Below are positions 8,587 to 17,319 of a stretch of DNA of 64,000 nt, piece after piece. Source of the stretch: Lachnospiraceae bacterium. GTDB lineage: Bacteria > Bacillota > Clostridia > Lachnospirales > Lachnospiraceae. The translations under genes were made by a program, and so were the position numbers. Numbering within the stretch: the first letter of the stretch is position 1; every line of letters starts with the position of its first letter. The stretch covers positions 1 to 64,000 of the forward strand of contig CAJTDL010000022.1 in assembly GCA_910575035.1 (NCBI GenBank), read 5' to 3'. The notes beneath the pieces are model-generated. The model did no database searches and was not told the DNA's origin. It saw only the letters and a list, made by a program, of their open reading frames with translations.

Positions 8587-9369
8587 ATGAAGAAATTTTG
8601 GAAGGATTTAAAACGGTATAAAAGCTATATCATATATGCTACCAAGGCGAATCTGAAATCAGAAGTGGCCGGTTCTTACCTGAACTGGCTGTGGTGGATT
8701 TTGGATCCCTTGTTATTTATGTTGGTATATTCCTTTGTGGCCTTGATTGTCTTTGGGAAAGGGGAGCCATTTTTTCCCATTTTTGTATTTATTGGGCTGA
8801 ATGCATGGAACTTTTTCAGTAAGAGCGTGAATAAAAGCGTGAAGATGATCCGGTCTTATAAAGGGACGATCTCGAAGGTTTATATTCCAAAATATGTGCT
8901 GATCTTAATCGTGATTATGGAAAACCTGTTTAAAATGGCAGTTGCGTTTTTGTTGGTTTTGATCATGCTGCCAATTTACAGAGTTCCGATTTCCTGGCAT
9001 GTGGTCAATGTGATCCCGATTTTTTTTACAATGGTGGTATTTACCTTTGGGTGCTGCAGCCTGATGCTCCATGCGGGCGTCTATGTGGCTGACCTGGCAA
9101 ATATTGTCACTGTTGTGCTGCGGCTGATATTTTATATGTCAGGGATATTTTACAGCATTACCCGGCGTGTAGGCGAGCCTTATGGCTCTTATCTGCTAAA
9201 CGTCAACCCAATGGCTTTTATAATCAATGGATTGCGGGACAGCTTGCTGTACAATCAAACAGTGAATTACGGCGTGCTGCTGTTTTTCTTCGCCATTGGC
9301 TGTATTCTGTCCATGATTGGCGTTTGGATCATAGATAAGCATGAGAATAGTTATGTAAAGGTTATATAA
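8587..9369 (+). CDS. ABC-2 type polysaccharide/teichoic acid export permease (TagG/Wzm-like)
   Basis: The 260-residue protein has the ABC-2 permease layout: a cytoplasmic amphipathic N-terminus (RYKSYIIYATKANLKSE), then about six hydrophobic segments (roughly residues 30-50, 60-80, 105-130, 140-165, 172-190, 228-248). This matches TagG/Wzm exporters that flip completed lipid-linked polymer to the outer face. The next gene supplies the ATPase, so the two should form one transporter. It begins 14 bases after the SDR gene. Confidence 0.85.
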   Translation: MKKFWKDLKRYKSYIIYATKANLKSEVAGSYLNWLWWILDPLLFMLVYSFVALIVFGKGEPFFPIFVFIGLNAWNFFSKSVNKSVKMIRSYKGTISKVYIPKYVLILIVIMENLFKMAVAFLLVLIMLPIYRVPISWHVVNVIPIFFTMVVFTFGCCSLMLHAGVYVADLANIVTVVLRLIFYMSGIFYSITRRVGEPYGSYLLNVNPMAFIINGLRDSLLYNQTVNYGVLLFFFAIGCILSMIGVWIIDKHENSYVKVI

Positions 9370-9456
9370 GGAATCTGACTGGAAAGCAGGTATAGCTTGC
9401 ATCCAGGGGGCATGGCAAATGAGTGCAGCATGAATAGAATGATATTAGGTGATATG

Positions 9457-11313
9457 ATGAATGCAATAGAAGTACGGGACCTCCATATTTCATATAAGAC
9501 AATAAAAGCAAAATCCATAAAACAGACATTATTTTCCCTGAAAAAATCCAGCACAGATAAGTTTGAGGCTGTCCGGGGTGTGTCATTTAACATTAAAAAG
9601 GGCGAGATTGTGGGCTTAATTGGCAAAAACGGGAGCGGGAAATCCACATTGCTGCGTTCCATTGCAGGGATATTTTCGCCGGATTCTGGCGTGATAGACA
9701 CAAATGGGAATAATGTTTCCCTGTTGTCCATTGGAGTGGGATTCCAAAATGAGCTGACAGGAAGGGACAATATTTTTCTGTCAGGGCTTTTGATGGGGTT
9801 TTCCAAGGAGCAGATACAGGAAAAATATGAGGAGATCGTGCGGTTCTCAGAGCTGGGGAATTTTATCAATGCGCCGGTAAAGACTTATTCCAGCGGGATG
9901 CATTCTAAACTGGCATTTTCCATTACAGCTATTTTGGAAACAGATATTATGCTGATTGATGAGATTTTAAGCGTGGGCGATCGGAAATTTAAGAAAAAAA
10001 GCTATGCCAAGATGCAGGAGCTGATTTCCCACGAAGACAGGACAGTTATGATTGTATCCCACAGCTCTGACACCATTAAAAAGCTCTGTAACCGGGTGAT
10101 TTGGCTGAATGACGGGCTCATTGTAGCAGATGGGGAAACGGGAGAGACGCTGAGGCAATATAATGAATATATGGACTACCAGGAAGCCCTTATGGCTAAG
10201 GCTGATAAAGTATACTGGTATAATAAGGTAGAGGTTAAGAAGAACCAGATATTGCTGTACCCAACCTATGGGAGGTACTGCGATGATATACGGTATCTGT
10301 GCAAATATATGCTGCATCATTGCCCGGATTGGGATTTAGTCTGGGTAAAGCGCAGGGAGAATGAGAAGATTGGCATCCGTGCCCCCAAATTAAAGGTGGT
10401 GCTGGAGAAGACGCCGGAATTTTACCGGGCGGTTTACAGTTCGAAGATTATTTTAGATGACGGCATGAATCTGGTGAAAGAGGATATTAAAAAGCATGCG
10501 GAGCAGAGGGTCTATAAAATACTGAAGGGCTCCCTGGGCATGAAAGACGTCACCGGGGAAAAAATCTCCCAGCGGAAAAAGGAACGCAGCGCCAGGCTGG
10601 TGGACTATTGTGTTTCTAACAGCGCCTTTGAAACGGAGGTGTATCATAGTTCCTTTTGGAAGGATAAGCAAATCGTGGAGAGCGGACATCCGCGGAATGA
10701 CCTGCTTTTTGCAGAGGGGCCTGTGAAGCGGGAACTGAGGGAAAAGGTACGGGCTTACTATAAGATCCCAGAGGGAAATCGGATTGTGCTGTATGCGCCT
10801 ACTTATCGGGAAAAGACTATGGAGCAGGGAGAATGGGAAACCATGGATTTTGCCATGCTGCGGGAGGCTTTGTCCAAGCGTTTTGGCTGGGAAGTGAGTA
10901 TTTTGGTAAGGGCTCATCGCAAGGATAAGGGGAAATGGGCTGAAATCGAGAAGGCAGAAGGCGTGGTCAATGCTGGCGGCTATTCGGAGATCACAGAACT
11001 GATGGTAGCAGCGGATGTGGGGATCACGGATTATTCCAGCTGGATTTTTGATTTCCTCTTTTTGGAGAAGCCAGGCTTTCTCTATGCGCCTAATGCCAAG
11101 GAATACCAGGAGCAGAGAGGGTTTTATTATCCCTTGGAGGAGACGCCGTTTCCAGTTGCAGGCGATATGAAATCTTTGGCGGAAAATATTGCCGCTTTCG
11201 ATGAAGAAGCCTATCAGAAAAAGGCAAAGGGTTTTTTAGGAGAAAAGGGATGTATGGAAAAAGGAAATGCCTGTGAGGCTTTGGCGGAGCATTTCAGGCA
11301 GCAGATGGGATGA
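9457..11313 (+). CDS. ABC export ATPase fused to a CDP-glycerol glycerophosphotransferase-like domain
   Basis: Two domains lie in one 618-residue chain. Residues ~1-250 are a TagH/Wzt-type ATPase with Walker A GKNGSGKST (56-64), a YSSGM signature (~144) and Walker B IMLIDEIL (~164-171). From ~260 to the end it resembles the TagB/TagF catalytic region: GSLGMKDV, YAPTYREKT and ITDYSSWIFDFLF, with an HPRNDLLF segment. In usual teichoic exporters the ATPase carries a different C-terminal extension or none, so this chain would couple polymerisation or priming to export. Several in-frame starts exist (TTG 9397, ATG 9412, ATG 9454); ATG 9457 has AGGTG at the best spacing. It pairs with the permease at 8587. 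Confidence 0.85.
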   Translation: MNAIEVRDLHISYKTIKAKSIKQTLFSLKKSSTDKFEAVRGVSFNIKKGEIVGLIGKNGSGKSTLLRSIAGIFSPDSGVIDTNGNNVSLLSIGVGFQNELTGRDNIFLSGLLMGFSKEQIQEKYEEIVRFSELGNFINAPVKTYSSGMHSKLAFSITAILETDIMLIDEILSVGDRKFKKKSYAKMQELISHEDRTVMIVSHSSDTIKKLCNRVIWLNDGLIVADGETGETLRQYNEYMDYQEALMAKADKVYWYNKVEVKKNQILLYPTYGRYCDDIRYLCKYMLHHCPDWDLVWVKRRENEKIGIRAPKLKVVLEKTPEFYRAVYSSKIILDDGMNLVKEDIKKHAEQRVYKILKGSLGMKDVTGEKISQRKKERSARLVDYCVSNSAFETEVYHSSFWKDKQIVESGHPRNDLLFAEGPVKRELREKVRAYYKIPEGNRIVLYAPTYREKTMEQGEWETMDFAMLREALSKRFGWEVSILVRAHRKDKGKWAEIEKAEGVVNAGGYSEITELMVAADVGITDYSSWIFDFLFLEKPGFLYAPNAKEYQEQRGFYYPLEETPFPVAGDMKSLAENIAAFDEEAYQKKAKGFLGEKGCMEKGNACEALAEHFRQQMG

Positions 11314-11323
11314 GGTGTGCGTT

Positions 11324-11734
11324 ATGGATTATGAGCCAAACAGATCTTATATAGAAATGCGTTCAGCAGGGATGGCAGTGGCTTCCCTGGTAATGGGGAT
11401 TATTGGGATTGTGCTGAGCTGCTGTATTTATCCGGCATTTGTGTTCGGGTCTTTGTCTATTATTTTTGCCCTGCTTTCCAGGGGCGGGGATAGGAAGACT
11501 AGCGGCTATGGCAGGATTGGGCTTATTTTAGGGGCTATTGCCCTAGTTTTGGGCGTGTTGTTCCTGCTTTATGGGATACTTACGATTTATGTTCAGTTTG
11601 GTGGTATTGAGGGGTATTTGGAATATTTGGATGAAATGCTGCAGGGATTGGGATATTCGGAGTCCCCGCCATCTCCCTCAGATCCTTATTCGAATCCTTA
11701 TGTGGATCCTTATTCTTTTTTTGAAGGCTTGTGA
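11324..11734 (+). CDS. DUF4190-like small membrane protein
   Basis: A 136-residue protein with two adjacent hydrophobic segments (about residues 15-48 and 60-90, starting VASLVMGIIGIVLSC) joined by a short RGGDRKTSGYGRI loop. This is the typical DUF4190 arrangement. The C-terminal tail is Pro/Ser/Tyr-rich (SESPPSPSDPY). Its role is unknown. It starts 10 bases after the fusion gene and sits just before a strong terminator, so it is likely the last gene of the glycopolymer transcript. The in-frame extension back to 11267 overlaps the previous gene and is not preferred. Confidence 0.7.
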   Translation: MDYEPNRSYIEMRSAGMAVASLVMGIIGIVLSCCIYPAFVFGSLSIIFALLSRGGDRKTSGYGRIGLILGAIALVLGVLFLLYGILTIYVQFGGIEGYLEYLDEMLQGLGYSESPPSPSDPYSNPYVDPYSFFEGL

Positions 11735-11778
11735 GGGGGAACCGTTTTGAACAGGCATAGCTTTTGGGAAAAATGGCC

Positions 11779-11838
11779 GCAGGGATGTTGCCTGGCTTCC
11801 TTACAGAATATTTTGTAAGAGCCAGGCGGCATCCCTGC
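11779..11838. terminator. Bidirectional terminator hairpin
   Basis: GCAGGGATGTTGCCTGGC at 11779-11796 pairs with GCCAGGCGGCATCCCTGC at 11821-11838 with one G-T-type mismatch. The 24-base loop contains a second small pairing, TTACA/TGTAA. It separates the plus-strand glycopolymer operon from the convergent XRE gene and probably serves both. Confidence 0.75.
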
Positions 11839-11855
11839 AGTATTTTGCTGCTGCC

Positions 11856-12188
11856 TTAATCCATTTCTAAAAGCTTTTTAATGGCTCTTTGCATATCAGG
11901 GTAAACGCGATAATGCATGACCAGATTCCGTTCTTCTTCCGAAAGGGACAGGGGATCTGCCGCATCCCGATAGCCGAAGGTGCCTAAAATATCATCAATA
12001 TGGTATATTTTGCAGAGTACCAGCAGTGTATCTGCGTCAGGCTGTGTCTGGCCGCTTTCCCATCCATAGACAGTTTTGGCAGCCACAGGAAGGTTATGGC
12101 TCTCTAATTTTAAGACGATGTCATTGACAGAAAGATGGTTTAGCTTGCGGTATGCTTTTAAAACACGGGAAATATTTGGATTTTTCAT
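11856..12188 (-). CDS. XRE-family helix-turn-helix regulator
   Basis: This 110-residue protein has an N-terminal lambda-repressor-like HTH (residues ~5-62): LKAYRKLNHLSVNDIVLKLE, then the recognition-helix region AAKTVYGWESGQTQPDADTL. The C-terminal 45 residues are helical (SLSEEERNLVMHY) with no known ligand domain. The start codon follows a good AGGTGAGAC-like site. It is divergent from the small HTH gene at 12417, and the ~230-base interval holds a strong promoter, so it may repress that gene or itself. Confidence 0.8.
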   Translation of the reverse strand: MKNPNISRVLKAYRKLNHLSVNDIVLKLESHNLPVAAKTVYGWESGQTQPDADTLLVLCKIYHIDDILGTFGYRDAADPLSLSEEERNLVMHYRVYPDMQRAIKKLLEMD

Positions 12189-12273
12189 TGTCTCACCTCT
12201 ATTCCATCATATCCTACCCTCAAATAAGCGTCAATAAATACAAAATAATTCCCTGAAATCAAGAAATAGAATA

Positions 12274-12302
12274 TTGAAATTCCCTTTAAAAGAGAATATA
12301 AT
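12274..12302 (+). promoter_or_regulatory. Sigma-A promoter for the small HTH gene
   Basis: TTGAAA at 12274-12279 and TATAAT at 12297-12302 are separated by 17 bases, reading toward the 65-residue gene at 12417. The AT-rich flanks (AGAATATTGAAATTCCC) could contain the operator of the divergent XRE repressor, though no clear palindrome is visible. Confidence 0.75.
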
Positions 12303-12416
12303 AGAAGAACAGCACAATGTTTTTTGTAACTAGAAAGGTTGGATGAGTGATATGCGCAAGCCCTGCTTTTCTGGATAGTTACAAATTTCCATGGGTATGG
12401 GAAAGAGGGAAACGGT

Positions 12417-12614
12417 ATGAAAGAGCAGGCAAAAAAGTGGCTGGCAGGGCAGCTAGAGGAAAACCATATCCCACCAGAGATTTTGGCAAAGGCATTGGGG
12501 ATTCCAATGGAGCGGCTGTGTGTTGGGTCAGGCAAGCTCTTAGAGGCAGATGACCTTTTGCGGATCTGCGCCTTCCTCTGTATTCGGCCAGAGAATATTC
12601 CTATTGATTATTAA
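12417..12614 (+). CDS. Small HTH-like protein
   Basis: The 65-residue product looks like a minimal XRE-type helical domain: PPEILAKALGIPMERLCVG resembles helix 2-turn-helix 3, and ADDLLRICAFLCIRPENIPI resembles the last helices of Cro-like proteins. It follows GGGAAACGGT at a reasonable distance and is served by the promoter at 12274. It could be an antirepressor or co-regulator of the divergent XRE gene, but function is inferred from location only. Confidence 0.6.
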   Translation: MKEQAKKWLAGQLEENHIPPEILAKALGIPMERLCVGSGKLLEADDLLRICAFLCIRPENIPIDY

Positions 12615-12639
12615 GGCTCTGTGGTTTGGGAGCGATAGA

Positions 12640-12900
12640 TATGGTTTTGTGCAATTCTTTTGAGTTTTTGCGTTCTGCTTTTTTGCGATTCCATGTGTCC
12701 ATGAAAAATCTGTGTGTCCATGAAAATCTGTGTGTTCAGGAAAAACCAGCGCGGCCAGGAAAAATCTGTATGGTTTTAGTAAGTCGGTAAAATGTCGGGT
12801 AAGCCGCGAAGGTACTAAGTAAAGTCTGTGAGATTCTGTATAAATCAGCAAAGTTCCAAGTAAGGCAGTAAGGCTCTGAGTAAGTTGGCGTGGCGTAAAT
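12640..12900. repeat. Degenerate short-repeat tract
   Basis: No supported gene lies between 12615 and 13447. Its first part is made of drifting repeats. TGTGTCCATGAAAAATC and relatives occur about four times between 12705 and 12765. Then AGTAAGGC/AGTAAGT blocks separated by GGTTCTG/GATTCTG-like sequence recur about every 30 bases to 12890. The copies are too diverged for a clean unit. TATGGTTTTAG is shared with the tract at 5582-5660. Confidence 0.5.
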
Positions 12901-12982
12901 TTTTTTAGGGCACTTTTGTGTTAAAAAAGTATAATAGGATGCAACATTGTGGAAATCTCTGGTATCTATTAAAACGTATGAT

Positions 12983-13114
12983 GAAACAGCAAAGCAGTAT
13001 CCCCGCCCTGGAAGGGTATGCCTTACGGTGTGCCCCAGAGGCATATACCTTGCGAAACAGCAAAGCTGCATTCCCGCCCTGAAAGGGCATGTATTACAGG
13101 GTGCAGAGGGTATA
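12983..13114 (+). repeat. Two ~62-bp direct repeats (CCGCCCTG family)
   Basis: Copy 1 (about 12983-13044) and copy 2 (about 13053-13114) share GAAACAGCAAAGC, then CCCGCCCTG, AAGGG, TGCCTTAC or TGTATTAC, and a closing CAGAGG. A third copy is at 21553-21604, so this is a dispersed family. Small open frames across it are not conserved between copies. I see no gene from 13115 to 13447 apart from the leader of the following secreted protein. Confidence 0.6.
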
Positions 13115-13447
13115 GCAGGGGCAAAGAGATATGTGGAAGGGGGCGAAGAACTAAGGGGATAGAGCAAAGCAGCTATGAGGCCAGAATGCATTAATTGGCT
13201 TGGGGATAGGCAAGCCAAGGGCAGAATGGCGAAAGGTATGTGGCAGCATAAGTATCGTATTATGGAAAGGGGCACGAGGGATGAAATTTGGAAAAGTAAA
13301 AAGAACGATAGCGATAGTATGAATCTGGTAGAAGTTAGGCTGATTGTTGGCTTATCTGGATGCCAATCCGGCGGTTAATAGTGGAGAAAGGCTCTGATTG
13401 GCAGGCGGTAGCATATAGTTATTAGAAGAAAGATAGGAGATGTTGAA

Positions 13448-14431
13448 ATGAAGAAGAATTATTATAAGGCGATGGCAGCAGCTATAGCAATGGGATTGGC
13501 AGTAACGCCAAGCGTAAGCTATGCAGCAGGGAATGTAACGGTTCAGGCATTGCTGGATAATGGGACAGAAGATTTGGATGAGGCTGATGAAGACTGGAAT
13601 GAAGACGGGGAAGGCTTTGACGAAGATTGGAATGAAGACGGGGAAGGCTTTGACGAAGATTGGAATGAAGATGAGGTGGGCTCTGGCGAAAACAGGGACG
13701 CTGAAGATGATGGTGATTGGAATGGAGATGAGGAAGGCTCTGACGAAGACTGGGATGATGGAGAAGGTTCTGCTGAAGACTGGGACAATGAAGATGACGG
13801 AGACTGGGATGAAGACGGGGAAGGTTCTGCTGAAGACTGGGACGATGAAGATGAAGAAGACTGGGATGATGGGGAAGGTTTTGCTGAAGACTGGGACGAT
13901 GAAAATGAAGAAGACTGGGATGAGGAAGACTGGGGCGATGAAGGCAATTGGATAGGAACTGATAATGCAGAGGACTGGGAATATGATGAAGCTGTGGCCG
14001 AACCAGAGGATCCTATGTATATGGCAGATGATGCGGACACAATGGAAGAAGCAGTGCCGGCAGATAGGGTGCCATATGTGAAGAAAACAGATGAGGTGAA
14101 TCAAAATGGGGCGGGGGAGAATGGAGAGGCTCCTAAGCCAGTAAAAACATCTGAGGCTATTGTGGGAGAGGTACCTTCCAGGCAGGTGGAATATGCGGAT
14201 GCGAAAGACAGCAGACTGGCAGGCAAGTATCAAACAGAGGTTGAGGCCAGGGTTTTTTCTGGAGCAGGAGAAGAAAAAGCTGTTCTTGCAAAAATCAAGA
14301 AAGATATAAAAGCATATTGTTATGGTTATTATACAGAGAAGAATGGGGAGAAATGGCTGTATGTCCAGTATTTCCAGGATGGAAATGTTCACACTGGATT
14401 TTGCAAGGGAAGCCAGCTGAAAAAAGGATAA
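13448..14431 (+). CDS. Secreted acidic Asp/Glu/Trp repeat protein
   Basis: The 327-residue protein starts with a signal peptide (MKKNYYKAMAAAIAMGLAV, likely cleaved after SYAA). Residues ~35-190 are an extremely acidic, tryptophan-punctuated repeat with units such as EDWNEDGEGFD and AEDWDDGEGS, about 11-14 residues long. The C-terminal ~70 residues are different: basic and aromatic, with YCYGYYTEKNGEKWLYVQYF and a Gly/Phe/Cys ending, reminiscent of a bacterial SH3-like wall-binding fold. It is probably extracellular. Calcium or cation binding by the acidic region is a guess. The near full-length open frame on the other strand is a by-product of repeat composition. Confidence 0.75.
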   Translation: MKKNYYKAMAAAIAMGLAVTPSVSYAAGNVTVQALLDNGTEDLDEADEDWNEDGEGFDEDWNEDGEGFDEDWNEDEVGSGENRDAEDDGDWNGDEEGSDEDWDDGEGSAEDWDNEDDGDWDEDGEGSAEDWDDEDEEDWDDGEGFAEDWDDENEEDWDEEDWGDEGNWIGTDNAEDWEYDEAVAEPEDPMYMADDADTMEEAVPADRVPYVKKTDEVNQNGAGENGEAPKPVKTSEAIVGEVPSRQVEYADAKDSRLAGKYQTEVEARVFSGAGEEKAVLAKIKKDIKAYCYGYYTEKNGEKWLYVQYFQDGNVHTGFCKGSQLKKG

Positions 14432-14538
14432 GCAGCCAAAATCCAGAATAGCCGATGGAGATTCGGGCAAGTAAGCGATTGGGAAGCAGTCAGTGAATAG
14501 CCTGCAGGTAGATTAATATTTGCCCTCTCTTTCAAAAA

Positions 14539-14567
14539 TACCCGCCATAAATTGGTTATGGCGGGTA
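14539..14567. terminator. Hairpin terminator
   Basis: TACCCGCCATAA and TTATGGCGGGTA form a perfect 12-bp stem with a five-base loop, preceded by TTTCAAAAA and followed by CCTTTATAT. It lies between the convergent secreted-protein and ArsR genes and could act in both directions. Confidence 0.75.
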
Positions 14568-14726
14568 CCTTTATATGCCCCTGCTAAGCAGTTCCGTTCT
14601 CCGGGAATCTGGAATTTCTAAACTTTCTGAGCCAAATTTTTGATACACTTACAAACCAGCGCTTAGTCGCTATCCATGGCGCCATGCGCGCCTTTTGGGG
14701 ACATCCCTGTCCAAAATTCTGGGTTA

Positions 14727-15011
14727 TTATTCTTCCCGGATATGCTCCAGTCCCTGGTCAATAATGGTGAGTACATGGGAGTCCAGCAGGGAATAGTAAA
14801 TGGTCTTTCCTTCCCGGCGGTTTTTCACAAGGCGGTTTTGTTTTAAGATGCTGAGTTGGTGGGAAATGGCGCTTTGGGACATGCCGAGCTCTTTTGCGAT
14901 ATCATAAACACATTTTTCCTTGTCTACCAAAGCATACATAATCTGAAGCCGGGTAGGGGTTCCGAATATCTTGAATAGTTCTGCTAATTCCTCAAATTCT
15001 TTTTGATTCAT
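14727..15011 (-). CDS. ArsR/SmtB-family metal-responsive repressor
   Basis: The 94-residue winged-helix repressor has a recognition helix MSQSAISHQLSILKQNRLV and a wing NRREGKTIYYSL. Its last helix carries D77-x-H79-x10-H90-x2-E93, the same spacing as the zinc-binding alpha-5 site of SmtB. The alpha-3 ELCVCDL-type site is reduced to one cysteine (KCVYDIA). Zinc or a related metal is therefore the likely inducer. No metal pump gene adjoins it, so the regulated target is not visible. ATG 15011 is preferred over 15044 because AAGGA lies just before it. Confidence 0.85.
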   Translation of the reverse strand: MNQKEFEELAELFKIFGTPTRLQIMYALVDKEKCVYDIAKELGMSQSAISHQLSILKQNRLVKNRREGKTIYYSLLDSHVLTIIDQGLEHIREE

Positions 15012-15140
15012 GGATTTTCCTTCTTTGTGTGTAGTTTGAATCATAAACTGCCTTTATAATAGAAAAATACCATAAAAGAGCCAGGCTGTCAAAAGGATTC
15101 TTTGCTATAGTGTTTTTGAGTATTGTTCATATTCATATTC

Positions 15141-15290
15141 CTATTCACGGCCAATGCCAGTAACTTAAGGGATTAACAGACAGGGAGTGGGGATGGCAAG
15201 GGGGGCGTCAGGGAGCCCCTTGTCTCCCGGCCTCGCCCAGACGTCCGCACAGCCACCCCTCCCGCCAGCCACGAAAATCCCGGACGTCCG
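15141..15290. repeat. Dispersed palindromic repeat (copy D) with GC-rich hairpins
   Basis: CTATTCACGGCCAATGCCAG, then TAACTTAAGGGATTAA, matches the reverse complement of the 388-434 repeat and the ends of the copy at 36710. It continues into GC-rich sequence with nested inverted repeats (GGGAGCCCC, CCCGGACGTCCG). The right end is unclear, near 15290. The remainder of 15012-15530 has no gene that I can support. Confidence 0.55.
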
Positions 15291-15530
15291 TTTATCTGTT
15301 TACAAGATTCAGAAAATAAGAGCCCATAAGAACATGAGGCAGATGTAAAATAAAATATTCTTGCAATGAAAGGTGTCCTAAGTTATTATTAATATAAATG
15401 GAGCCGAAAACATGTCAATAGAAAGAGTAAAGAAGTATTTTTAGAAAATAAGGAGTTACCCTGGCTATGCTGAATTGGTAGATGTTTGTAAATTGTATTG
15501 AGGAGGGAAATTTTAGGTGAGGAGAGGATG

Positions 15531-17303
15531 ATGGATAGGAAATTGCTGTTGGTTGCGATAAATGCAAAATATATACATTCCAATCTTGCGGTGCATAGCC
15601 TGAAGGCCTATGCACAGGAGTACCAGGAGTATATTCATGTCGCGGAATATACGATCAACCATCGGGTTTCGTACATTTTGCAGGAAATATATAAACAGAA
15701 GCCAAAGGTTCTCTGCTTTTCTTGTTATATCTGGAATTTTCGGTATGTGCAGGAATTGGTTGTGGATCTCCATAAGCTGCTCCCACAAATGCCTATTTGG
15801 GTGGGCGGGCCAGAGGTCTCTTATGAGCCAGAACAGTTTTTGCAGGGATATCCCATGGTAACAGGTGTTATGTTGGGGGAGGGAGAAGAAACCTTCCGAG
15901 AGCTCTGCGGCTATTATTTACAGGATGCTGGATTGCCACTTAAATTGGAAAATCAGGAGCAAATGTGCAGATTGGGACAGCAAAAAAATAATACAGATGG
16001 CCTCCATAAAATATCAGGACTGCTATTCAGGAATGGGAAGGGTGATTTTGTGCGCACATCTCCAAGGCCTCCCCTTCCCATGGATGAGCTGCCTTTTTGC
16101 TATGCGAATCTGGAGGATTTTGAAAATAGGATCATTTATTATGAGACAAGCCGCGGCTGCCCTTTTTCCTGCAGCTATTGCCTTTCTTCCATAGAAAAAG
16201 GCCTGCGTTTCCGTTCCTTTTCCCTGGTGAAGGAAGAACTGCAGTTTTTCCTGGATCATCGGGTGCCTCAGGTGAAATTTGTGGACCGTACTTTTAACTG
16301 CAGCCATAGCCATGCAATGGCCATCTGGCAATACCTGAAGGAGCATGACAATGGCATTACCAATTTCCATTTTGAGATTTCTGCTGACCTGTTGACAGAA
16401 GAGGAGATTACGCTGCTCATTTCTCTGCGTCCAGGCCTGGTGCAGCTAGAAATTGGCGTTCAATCCACCTACGCGCCTACAATTTGTGAGATCCGCCGTA
16501 CCATGGATTTGTCACGCCTGGAAGCCGCATTCAAGCGGATTCAGCAGGCTGGGAATATCCACCAGCATCTGGACTTGATCGCAGGATTGCCCAAAGAAGG
16601 CTTTTCTGCCTTTGCAGAGTCTTTCCGGCAAATCTATCAGTGGAAGCCCCAGCAGCTTCAATTGGGGTTTCTGAAGGTATTAAAGGGCTCCTATATGTAC
16701 AGACACCAGGAAGAATATGGATTGTCCTACCAGGAGTACCCGCCCTACGAAGTCTTGGCAACCAAGTGGATTTCTTATGATGGTTTGCTGGATATTAAGC
16801 TGGTGGAGGAGATGCTGGAGGTATATTATAACAGCGGGCAATTTGGGCTGACTATGAAAATACTGGAGCTTACCCAGGACAATCCCTTTTATCTATTTCT
16901 GGAATTAGGAAAATTCTATGAGCGCAAAGGGCTGTTAGCGGCCAGCCATTCCCGCCTCCGCAGATGCGAAATCCTGCTGGAATTTGCCAAAGAACAAGAC
17001 AGAGGGCATTTGGAACTCTACCAGGAAGCCCTCACCTTTGACCTTTATTATCGGGAAAATATGAAGACACGCCCTTCCTGGGCGCCCAACTTATCAGAAT
17101 ACAAAGCCGAAACGCAGAAATACTGTAAAAAGGGAAAGCTGTCCCATCTCGAGCCCTTCTGGTATGATATGGAATCCATAAAGGAATCTTATACACTCCA
17201 TGCATATCCAGAAAAAATGCTGGAAAAACAGTTCTGGCTCTTTTCCTACGAGGAGCGCGATCCCCTTACTAGGCAGGCAAAAGCCATAAAAATACAAATA
17301 TAA
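15531..17303 (+). CDS. B12-binding-domain radical SAM protein
   Basis: The protein (~590 residues) has an N-terminal cobalamin-binding-like domain (KLLLVAINAKYIHSNLAVHS; LGEGEETFREL near residue 120), followed by a radical SAM core with the cluster motif RGCPFSCSYCLSS (CxxxCxxC) near residue 208. The C-terminal half is a long DUF4080-like extension. Such proteins are common in clostridia and are presumed to be methyltransferases or carry out other radical chemistry; the substrate is unknown. The start is set by GAGGAG at 15519-15524; ATG 15528 and an upstream TTG are alternatives. Confidence 0.85.
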   Translation: MDRKLLLVAINAKYIHSNLAVHSLKAYAQEYQEYIHVAEYTINHRVSYILQEIYKQKPKVLCFSCYIWNFRYVQELVVDLHKLLPQMPIWVGGPEVSYEPEQFLQGYPMVTGVMLGEGEETFRELCGYYLQDAGLPLKLENQEQMCRLGQQKNNTDGLHKISGLLFRNGKGDFVRTSPRPPLPMDELPFCYANLEDFENRIIYYETSRGCPFSCSYCLSSIEKGLRFRSFSLVKEELQFFLDHRVPQVKFVDRTFNCSHSHAMAIWQYLKEHDNGITNFHFEISADLLTEEEITLLISLRPGLVQLEIGVQSTYAPTICEIRRTMDLSRLEAAFKRIQQAGNIHQHLDLIAGLPKEGFSAFAESFRQIYQWKPQQLQLGFLKVLKGSYMYRHQEEYGLSYQEYPPYEVLATKWISYDGLLDIKLVEEMLEVYYNSGQFGLTMKILELTQDNPFYLFLELGKFYERKGLLAASHSRLRRCEILLEFAKEQDRGHLELYQEALTFDLYYRENMKTRPSWAPNLSEYKAETQKYCKKGKLSHLEPFWYDMESIKESYTLHAYPEKMLEKQFWLFSYEERDPLTRQAKAIKIQI

Positions 17304-17319
17304 TAGAAAAGGAGCCGCC

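Noticed and set aside
13352-14470. 372-codon minus-strand open frame
   Set aside because: Antisense shadow of the Asp/Glu/Trp repeat gene. The acidic codon repeats read as hydrophobic residues on the other strand; it has no ribosome-binding site and no independent support.
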